A stretch of 13,022 bases of DNA from contig JBAXLO010000132.1 of the NCBI GenBank assembly GCA_037134755.1, forward strand, positions 1 to 13,022, given 5' to 3'. Position numbers and translations under genes: made by a program. This document shows positions 8,316 to 13,022 of this stretch, one piece after another; the stretch's first letter is position 1, and each line of letters opens with the position of its first letter. This DNA comes from JBAXLO01 sp037134755 (lineage in GTDB: Bacteria; Bacteroidota; Bacteroidia; Bacteroidales; JACABE01). Under the pieces are notes generated by a model that had not been told where the DNA came from, did not search any database, and saw only the letters and a list, made by a program, of their open reading frames with translations.

Positions 8316-8567
8316 TTAGAAAGCCATTTTCTGCACTTTTAAACCTTCAATAGTACGAAGTGCATTTTCAAGTTTAATCATTTCGTCCTTGTCACCAACT
8401 AATTCGAGTAGGATAATGCCATCAGAACTATTATATTCTTCATCGGCATCATGCAAACCAATTCGTGTTTTGATACTGCACCCAAATTTAGTAAGCACAT
8501 TCTGAACTGCAGAAACTTCTTTAATCCTATCGGTAATATGTAAGCCGAGTATTACTATATCTTTCAT
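8316..8567 (-). CDS. TM1266-like iron-only hydrogenase system protein, second paralogue
   Basis: This 83-residue protein aligns without gaps to the upstream neighbour, with about 41 of 83 identical positions by hand count. Shared blocks are ILGL near the start, DRIKE (13-17), VLTK (24-27), IKTR-x-G-x-H (32-39) and VQKM (78-81). The layout (short beta strand, helix with a Q-x-V-L segment, an I-x-x-R-x-G turn, a hydrophobic strand, a second helix ending in G-[LV]-x-V) fits the TM1266 family (TIGR03959), named for its genomic link to [FeFe] hydrogenase genes. Family members have a small ferredoxin-like, ACT-like fold with no evident DNA-binding domain, so the 'regulator' label rests on context. 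It differs from its sister mainly at 40-50 (acidic DADEEYNSSD). The gap to the preceding gene is 15 bases. Confidence 0.8.
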   Translation of the reverse strand: MKDIVILGLHITDRIKEVSAVQNVLTKFGCSIKTRIGLHDADEEYNSSDGIILLELVGDKDEMIKLENALRTIEGLKVQKMAF

Positions 8568-8582
8568 GATTACATCAATTTA

Positions 8583-8840
8583 TTAATAAGTAAATGACAT
8601 TTTCTGAACTTCAAGCCCTCCTATTTCCAGAAGTTCTTTTTCAAACTGATCCCATTCAGCAATACTTCCCGTAAGGTGAAGAATAATCATACCTACTCGG
8701 CTGCAAATTGCTTCAGATACTTCATGAAAACCTAATCTTGTTTTGATAAGATGTGCATATTTGGTTAAAACACCTTGTGTTTTCCCTGCTTCCTTAATCC
8801 TGTCGTAAATAAGTAAGCCCAATATCCTTGATTCTTTCAT
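8583..8840 (-). CDS. TM1266-like iron-only hydrogenase system protein, first paralogue
   Basis: This 85-residue protein starts at an ATG only 10 bases after the hydG stop, which strongly suggests co-transcription with hydG. It carries the family pattern ILGLLIYDRIKEAG, QGVLTKYA, IKTRLGFHE and GLEVQKMSF. The R-x-G at 35-37 corresponds to the conserved R-[MV]-G turn of TM1266. There is one cysteine (Cys46) in the variable central loop, whereas the sister protein has its cysteine at position 30, so no shared metal or cluster site is apparent. The leader is pure A/T with no Shine-Dalgarno sequence. The protein may form homodimers, or heterodimers with the downstream paralogue, but that is inference. 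A general ACT-like small-molecule sensor is the main alternative reading. Confidence 0.8.
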   Translation of the reverse strand: MKESRILGLLIYDRIKEAGKTQGVLTKYAHLIKTRLGFHEVSEAICSRVGMIILHLTGSIAEWDQFEKELLEIGGLEVQKMSFTY

Positions 8841-8850
8841 AATAATTTAA

Positions 8851-10278
8851 TTAAAAATATAAATCGCGATCACCATTTTTAATGCGTTCAACTCTATTTC
8901 TTAATTCATTTATTGTATTTTCATTATCAAGTAGCATAATATGTCTTTCGATTAATGCCCAACCTTTATCAGCAGTAGTTCCGGGTGCATAATCAGATAA
9001 GTATTCAGCCAAAGTAAGAATTGCATTAGGGGTACAATACCTTTTAATAAAACCAGGTACCGAAAACTCCATAAAATGTTCACCGGTTCTTCCTAACCGA
9101 TAACATGCGGTGCAAAATGAAGGGATATAATCTTTTTCAATTAAATCTTCAATAATTTCGTTTAAAGAACGGTTATCATTTATAGCAAATTGTTCTTTGT
9201 TTAAATCCTGTTCTTCATTTTTATTATCAGAATAACTTCCCAGTTCAAGTTTGGTGCCACCATCTATCTGCGAAACTCCAAAACGTATAACTTCATCTCT
9301 AATTGCTGCACTTTCGCGAGCAGTTAAAATCATACCTGTGTAAGGAACAGCTAAACGCAAAATAGCTACAAGCTTAACAAAATCTTCATTACTGACAAGA
9401 TATTTGTCATCCATGTCAAGAACAGAAGCACTCTGGATACGTGGAAAGGAAATAGTATGTGGCCCTACATTGTAGCAAGCTTCCAAATGATTAGTATGAC
9501 GAACCAATCCCATAACTTCAAATCTCCAATCATATAAACCGAACAATGCACCTATCCCAACATCGTCAAGACCTGCTTCCTGAGCTCTGTCTAAAGAGGT
9601 AAGACGATATTCAAAATCGGTTTTCTTACCACCAAGATGATATACTTTATATGCTTCGGGATTATAGGTTTCCTGAAACACCTGATAAGTTCCAATACCT
9701 GAATCTTTAACTGTACGGAAACCATCAATATCTAAAGGAGCAGCATTTATATTAACCCTGCGGATTTCTCCCTGACCTTTCTTAACTCCATAAACTATCC
9801 TTACGGTATGAGCAATGTATTCAGGAGAATAGGCAGGATGTTCACCATAAACAAGGATTAATCTTTTTTGACCATTATCTTCTAATGCTTCCACCTCTTC
9901 AATTAATTCCTGGTCGCTTAGTGTTTTCCTGATAGCTTCTTTATTTGAAGCTCTAAAACCACAATACTTGCAATTGTTTACACATTTATTGCCGACATAT
10001 AAAGGAGCAAAAAGCACGATACGATTTCCATAAACCGTTTCCTTTAAAGTACGTGCACCTTGTTTGATTTCTTCTATTAATTCGGGATCAGTAGCATTGA
10101 TTAACACTGCTGTTTCTTCAAGAGTTAAACGTTGTTTACTTAGAGATTTCTTAATAATTTCTCTTACTCTTTCTTTGGTTGAAACGGTATTAATAATATA
10201 ATTCCATATTTCTTCAGGATCAATGAATGGTTTCATTCGTTGATCTTTAATACTGCAAATTTCAGGTGTGAATTTCAT
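8851..10278 (-). CDS. hydG: [FeFe] hydrogenase H-cluster radical SAM maturase HydG (tyrosine lyase)
   Basis: HydG is a cytoplasmic radical SAM enzyme that cleaves tyrosine to p-cresol and dehydroglycine and turns the latter into the CO and cyanide ligands of the [FeFe]-hydrogenase H-cluster, delivered as an Fe(CO)2(CN) synthon. The 475-residue length is normal. The radical SAM cluster motif CX3CX2C is Cys99, Cys103 and Cys106 (KCVNNCKYCGFRASN). The C-terminal auxiliary cluster motif CX2CX22C, which separates HydG from ThiH, is intact at Cys389, Cys392 and Cys415 (FCTACYRLGRTGEHF). GIGALFGLYDWR (241-252) and SQIDGGT (336-342) are further family motifs. The ATG at 10278 gives MKFTPEICSI; an internal Met15 is an alternative but less likely start. 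Two TM1266-like genes follow directly. The partners HydE, HydF and the hydrogenase itself are not in the window. Confidence 0.96.
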   Translation of the reverse strand: MKFTPEICSIKDQRMKPFIDPEEIWNYIINTVSTKERVREIIKKSLSKQRLTLEETAVLINATDPELIEEIKQGARTLKETVYGNRIVLFAPLYVGNKCVNNCKYCGFRASNKEAIRKTLSDQELIEEVEALEDNGQKRLILVYGEHPAYSPEYIAHTVRIVYGVKKGQGEIRRVNINAAPLDIDGFRTVKDSGIGTYQVFQETYNPEAYKVYHLGGKKTDFEYRLTSLDRAQEAGLDDVGIGALFGLYDWRFEVMGLVRHTNHLEACYNVGPHTISFPRIQSASVLDMDDKYLVSNEDFVKLVAILRLAVPYTGMILTARESAAIRDEVIRFGVSQIDGGTKLELGSYSDNKNEEQDLNKEQFAINDNRSLNEIIEDLIEKDYIPSFCTACYRLGRTGEHFMEFSVPGFIKRYCTPNAILTLAEYLSDYAPGTTADKGWALIERHIMLLDNENTINELRNRVERIKNGDRDLYF

Positions 10279-10311
10279 GATGGATGCTTCTTATTTGTTC
10301 AAATTAGCTTG

Positions 10312-10319
10312 CAAAATTA
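10312..10319 (-). promoter_or_regulatory. Possible Bacteroidota -7 promoter box for the hydG operon
   Basis: On the minus strand these bases read TAATTTTG, matching the TAnnTTTG consensus of the Bacteroidota primary sigma factor. It lies 33 bases before the hydG ATG, within the 94-base gap after the HA-repeat gene. No clear TTG-type -33 element is found 19-21 bases upstream. AT-rich DNA makes chance matches common, so this is a moderate call. Confidence 0.4.
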
Positions 10320-10372
10320 CAAAATAAAAACGCACACTGATTAGAATATGGTTTATATTTCTTAAATTAATT

Positions 10373-11269
10373 TTAAGTTAGATCTAACTCTAAGTTAACT
10401 TCTTTTGAAGCTTTAGGTTTTCTTTTATTCTCTTCAATAAAATTTAACTTCTCAAGTTGTTCCTCAGTTAATTGTTCTTTTATGCTTAACTGATACTTAT
10501 ACCAATATTTAATATGACGTAAGTGACTATCAGCATTACTATCGGAAGGTAACTTTTTATTATTATTGTTAAAATATTCTAAGATTTCTGCATAATATAC
10601 ATCCCATGATTCCGTTTTGATTTTATCTGGGCTTCTCCATTCAAATCCAACCATATTAAGTAAATTAAGCTGTTCATCCGTTAAAAAATCTTTATGTTCT
10701 CTTTGAGTATTACACCATTTTTCCATTACTGAATTCTTTTTAACTCTTGGAAGTTCACAATCCGGTGTAGAATATTTATCAATAAACATTTTATATAACA
10801 GAAAATTCTTATTCCATATAGCACTTAAATCTTCTACTACATTATTCCAGCTAAAATTAATTTCATTCAACTTATCTAATCTTTCTCTTGATAATTTGTT
10901 TTTGCCTTTTCGTTGAGCAGCTATCCATTTTGTCAAAGGATTTATTTCATCATCATGATATTCATCTAACCAATTTTCTTTATAAATAGCTTTTAAAACT
11001 ACTAGCTGTTCGTAACATTCATCCCATTTATCTGAATTCATTTTCGTTTCTGACTCCCATGGAAAGCCAATCTGTTCCAATTGGAATAGATGTTTTGGTG
11101 TTAGCCTTAATTTATTTCTTCTTTGAGCGTTACACCAAGAGTATAATGGATTAGGTTGCCCTTTGATTGTTTCATTAAAACAATCTTTTGGATTCATACT
11201 TCTAATTTTTATCAACTTTCTGTAAGAAGATTGCCATTTGAAATCTGACTGTAAATGGTTTACTGACAT
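10373..11269 (-). CDS. Stand-alone helicase-associated (HA) repeat protein, four repeats
   Basis: The 298-residue protein consists almost wholly of four repeats with a 70-residue period. The first tryptophans are at 12, 82, 152 and 222. The central W-x-x-x-QR motif is at 45-50 (WCNAQR), 115-120 (WIAAQR) and 185-190 (WCNTQR), with a degenerate YWYKYQ at 255-260. The closing [IV]-[GN]-F-x-W ends in Trp71, Trp141 and Trp211 and is degraded in repeat four (LNFIEE). Before the closing motif each repeat has L-[ST]-x-[ED]-x-L-like helices. This is the Helicase_associated (HA, PF03457) pattern, usually found at the C-terminus of superfamily 2 helicases and in stand-alone bacterial proteins; a DNA-binding role is suspected for the domain. 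No helicase motor, signal peptide or membrane segment is visible. The tail (281-298) is charged. It is flanked by gaps of 217 and 94 bases and seems to be its own unit. Function is unknown. Confidence 0.8.
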   Translation of the reverse strand: MSVNHLQSDFKWQSSYRKLIKIRSMNPKDCFNETIKGQPNPLYSWCNAQRRNKLRLTPKHLFQLEQIGFPWESETKMNSDKWDECYEQLVVLKAIYKENWLDEYHDDEINPLTKWIAAQRKGKNKLSRERLDKLNEINFSWNNVVEDLSAIWNKNFLLYKMFIDKYSTPDCELPRVKKNSVMEKWCNTQREHKDFLTDEQLNLLNMVGFEWRSPDKIKTESWDVYYAEILEYFNNNNKKLPSDSNADSHLRHIKYWYKYQLSIKEQLTEEQLEKLNFIEENKRKPKASKEVNLELDLT

Positions 11270-11345
11270 TTTATTTTCTTATGTTATTTACTAATTATTA
11301 ACTTAATAGAAAGATTATATTTTGTTTATTAATTGCTTTTTATTA

Positions 11346-11366
11346 ATAAAAATCATAGATTTTTAT
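11346..11366. other. Short AT-rich inverted repeat in the pyk/HA-repeat intergenic gap
   Basis: ATAAAAATC and its exact complement flank a three-base loop (ata), a 9-bp stem of very low GC. It lies 77 bases upstream of the HA-repeat ATG on the minus strand. It could be an operator or a weak hairpin, but such palindromes arise by chance in DNA this AT-rich. The remainder of the 217-base gap shows no RNA gene or ORF that I can support. Confidence 0.3.
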
Positions 11367-11419
11367 CAATCATAAATGGGCTTCAAAAGATTTTATAAAG
11401 GTACTAATAATTTCAATAC

Positions 11420-11446
11420 AAAAAAGATTTAATTTAAATCTTTTTT
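11420..11446 (-). terminator. Probable terminator hairpin after pyruvate kinase
   Basis: Arms aaaaaagattt (11420-11430) and aaatctttttt (11436-11446) are perfect complements, and pairing can extend to 13 bp around the centre. It lies 40 bases after the pyk stop on the minus strand. Read on either strand it ends in a T-run. The stem has only one GC pair, so it is a weak intrinsic terminator at best, but its position fits the end of the pyk transcript. Confidence 0.45.
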
Positions 11447-11486
11447 ATAAAGAGATAGATAACGGATATGATATTGATGTAAGATA

Positions 11487-12914
11487 CTAAACGTAAGTTA
11501 ACTTTATCATATTTGTATAACCTTTTTCGAACATAGGAATACTACCAATATGAATAATTACATCACCTTTAGCAATAAGTTCTTTTTCTTTTAAAAACTT
11601 AGTTGAGTAATCTATGGCATCATTTATGATAACATAATCTTCGCAGAAATACGCCCTTACTCCCCAAACTAGCGACATCTTACGTAATAAAATCTTATTA
11701 TTTGTAAAGGCAAATATATCCGCTTCAGGACGATGGCTTGATATTTTAATAGCCGAATATCCTGTTAAAGAAAAAGCAACAATAGCTTTTGCCTTTGTTT
11801 GTGAAGCCATATTACTTGCATGATAACAAATGGAATCCGAAATAAATTCTAATTTCTTTTCCTGTGGTACATGTTCGCGATTATAAGGGAATCCATTGTT
11901 TTCGGTCCAGTCAATTATTTGTTGCATACACCTTATAGTTAATGCAGGAAATTTACCAACAGATGTTTCGGCACTTAACATTAAAGCATCTGCACCATCA
12001 AGTACTGCATTAGCTACATCATTAGCTTCGGCACGTGTTGGTCTGAAGTTAGTGATCATGCTTTCCATCATTTGGGTAGCAATAATAACAGGCTTTGAGC
12101 GCTCTATGCATTTATTAACTATTGATTTCTGGATTAAAGGAACCTGATCAAATGAAATTTCAACTCCCAGATCACCACGAGCTACCATCACAGCATTAGA
12201 TTGTTCTATAATATTATCAATGTCTTTTAAAGCTTCCGGTTTTTCAATCTTTGCTATTACTCCGGCAGTTCCGTTTCTTTCGGCAATTAAGTTTTTAAGT
12301 TCAATAATATCATTGGCTGAACGTACAAATGACAAGGCAATCCAATCTACTTTATTTTCAATAGCAAAGATGGCATTTAATTTATCTTCTTCAGTTAAAC
12401 TTGGAAGTGATATTAAAGTATTTGGAAGATTTACACCTTTTCTTGATGACAAAATACCTCCATATATTACTTTGGTTGTTACGGCATCAAGTCTATTTGT
12501 TTCAATAACTTCGAGTTTAACTTTGCCATCATCTATCAATATTGCATCACCAATCTGAACATCTTTAGATAACTCAGCATAACTCATATATAACTTATCT
12601 TTGTTCCCGACACATTGCTCGGAAACTAACTTCACGGTTTCCCCTACAATAAGCTCAATACTATTGTTTTCAACTTCGCCAATACGCAACTTTGGACCTT
12701 GAAGATCGGCAAGGATTGCTATATTAGTACCTAGTTCATAATTTAAATCATTAATAACATCAATAACAATCTGATGTTCCGCTCTACTTGAATGGGAGAA
12801 ATTTAAACGGAATACATCTACTCCTTCTTCTATCATTTCATGAAGCACTTCTTTTAAAGCAGTAGCAGGGCCAATAGTGGCAATAATTTTTGTTTGTGAA
12901 CGAACTTTTCGCAT
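11487..12914 (-). CDS. pyk: Pyruvate kinase
   Basis: Pyruvate kinase transfers phosphate from phosphoenolpyruvate to ADP, giving pyruvate and ATP, the last step of glycolysis, in the cytoplasm. From the chosen ATG the protein is 475 residues, the usual length for the type without an extra C-terminal PEP-synthase-like domain. Visible features are TKIIATIGPA (8-17), FRLNFSH (35-41, substrate and nucleotide arginine at 36), ADLQGPKLRIGEV (69-81), catalytic AKIEKPEAL (Lys222, Glu224), ARGDLGVE (Asp248 metal ligand), ATQMMESM (279-286) and RPTRAEANDVANAV (291-304). The frame is open upstream to a TTG at 12965, but that codon lies inside the -7 promoter box, so it cannot be in the mRNA; the ATG at 12914 starts MRKVRSQTK, as in family members. 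The Leu71/Gln72/Lys75/Ile78 combination matches the potassium-independent class of the family. The gene is probably monocistronic. Confidence 0.96.
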   Translation of the reverse strand: MRKVRSQTKIIATIGPATALKEVLHEMIEEGVDVFRLNFSHSSRAEHQIVIDVINDLNYELGTNIAILADLQGPKLRIGEVENNSIELIVGETVKLVSEQCVGNKDKLYMSYAELSKDVQIGDAILIDDGKVKLEVIETNRLDAVTTKVIYGGILSSRKGVNLPNTLISLPSLTEEDKLNAIFAIENKVDWIALSFVRSANDIIELKNLIAERNGTAGVIAKIEKPEALKDIDNIIEQSNAVMVARGDLGVEISFDQVPLIQKSIVNKCIERSKPVIIATQMMESMITNFRPTRAEANDVANAVLDGADALMLSAETSVGKFPALTIRCMQQIIDWTENNGFPYNREHVPQEKKLEFISDSICYHASNMASQTKAKAIVAFSLTGYSAIKISSHRPEADIFAFTNNKILLRKMSLVWGVRAYFCEDYVIINDAIDYSTKFLKEKELIAKGDVIIHIGSIPMFEKGYTNMIKLTYV

Positions 12915-12962
12915 TGATTTATTTATATAAAGGATTAAAATATCTTTCTTGATATTCGATTG

Positions 12963-12970
12963 CAAAGGTA
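12963..12970 (-). promoter_or_regulatory. Bacteroidota -7 promoter box for pyruvate kinase
   Basis: On the minus strand these bases read TACCTTTG, an exact match to the TAnnTTTG consensus, followed by C as is common. Transcription would start a few bases downstream, leaving a leader of about 40 bases of A/T-rich sequence before the pyk ATG and no Shine-Dalgarno sequence. A clear TTG -33 element is not visible 19-21 bases upstream (the region reads ATCTTTC). The bases from 12971 to the window end are nearly pure A/T with no recognisable gene. Confidence 0.7.
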
Positions 12971-13022
12971 CTAAATAATTATGAAAGATAATTAAAAATT
13001 AAGAATTAACAATTAATAATTA

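Noticed and set aside
8851..10278. ThiH (thiamine tyrosine lyase) or BioB as the identity of the radical SAM gene
   Set aside because: The intact C-terminal CX2CX22C auxiliary-cluster motif, the 475-aa length and the adjacent TM1266-like genes identify HydG.
10279..10372. Riboswitch or structured leader upstream of hydG
   Set aside because: Only 94 AT-rich bases are available, and I find no paired-stem architecture or known aptamer motif.
11896..12558. Two plus-strand ORFs opposite pyruvate kinase (11896-12147 and 12220-12558)
   Set aside because: They are shadows of conserved pyruvate kinase coding sequence, with no start context or family resemblance of their own.
12971..13022. Origin-like or attachment-site sequence at the right edge
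   Set aside because: The stretch is simply A/T-rich intergenic DNA with no iterons, DnaA boxes or paired repeats.

Overview
The window looks like chromosomal DNA of an AT-rich Bacteroidota, probably an anaerobe or facultative fermenter. The evidence for the phylum is a C-terminal Por-secretion (type IX secretion, T9SS) sorting domain on the giant surface protein, TAnnTTTG-type -7 promoter boxes, starts without Shine-Dalgarno sequences, and a DUF1573 exported protein. The evidence for anaerobic hydrogen metabolism is hydG, a maturase used only for [FeFe] hydrogenase. Genus cannot be read from the sequence.

Layout. Positions 2-7054 (+) hold the 3' part of one giant gene whose start lies upstream of the window. 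It encodes at least 2350 residues: five KNH/Ig-like modules of about 95 aa, one Ig-like domain, nineteen tandem 82-aa modules of exactly 246 bp each, two further Ig/PKD-like domains, and a T9SS sorting tail. Within the array, a seven-module block (1722 bp) is itself duplicated. A strong symmetrical hairpin at 7135-7174 separates this gene from the convergent minus-strand genes.

All remaining genes are on the minus strand. Read in transcription order from the right edge they are: pyruvate kinase (12914-11487) behind a clear -7 box; a stand-alone protein made of four 70-residue helicase-associated (HA) repeats (11269-10373); then a tight cluster of hydG (10278-8851), two tandem TM1266-like small proteins (8840-8583 and 8567-8316) and a secreted DUF1573 protein (8279-7200). 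Gaps in this cluster are 10, 15 and 36 bases, so it is probably one operon ending at the shared terminator. HydA, HydE and HydF are not here.

How they fit together. HydG makes the CO and CN ligands of the [FeFe]-hydrogenase H-cluster, and the TM1266-like proteins are a family associated with that system. Pyruvate kinase supplies pyruvate, whose fermentative oxidation commonly feeds such hydrogenases, but it is a separate transcription unit and a functional tie is only inference. The adhesin-like protein is unrelated in function and probably sits on the cell surface. I see no RNA genes, insertion sequences, CRISPR arrays or replication origins. The points most worth a second look are the perfectly phased two-level repeat architecture, the twin TM1266 paralogues beside an isolated hydG, the helicase-free HA-repeat protein, and the potassium-independent signature of the pyruvate kinase.
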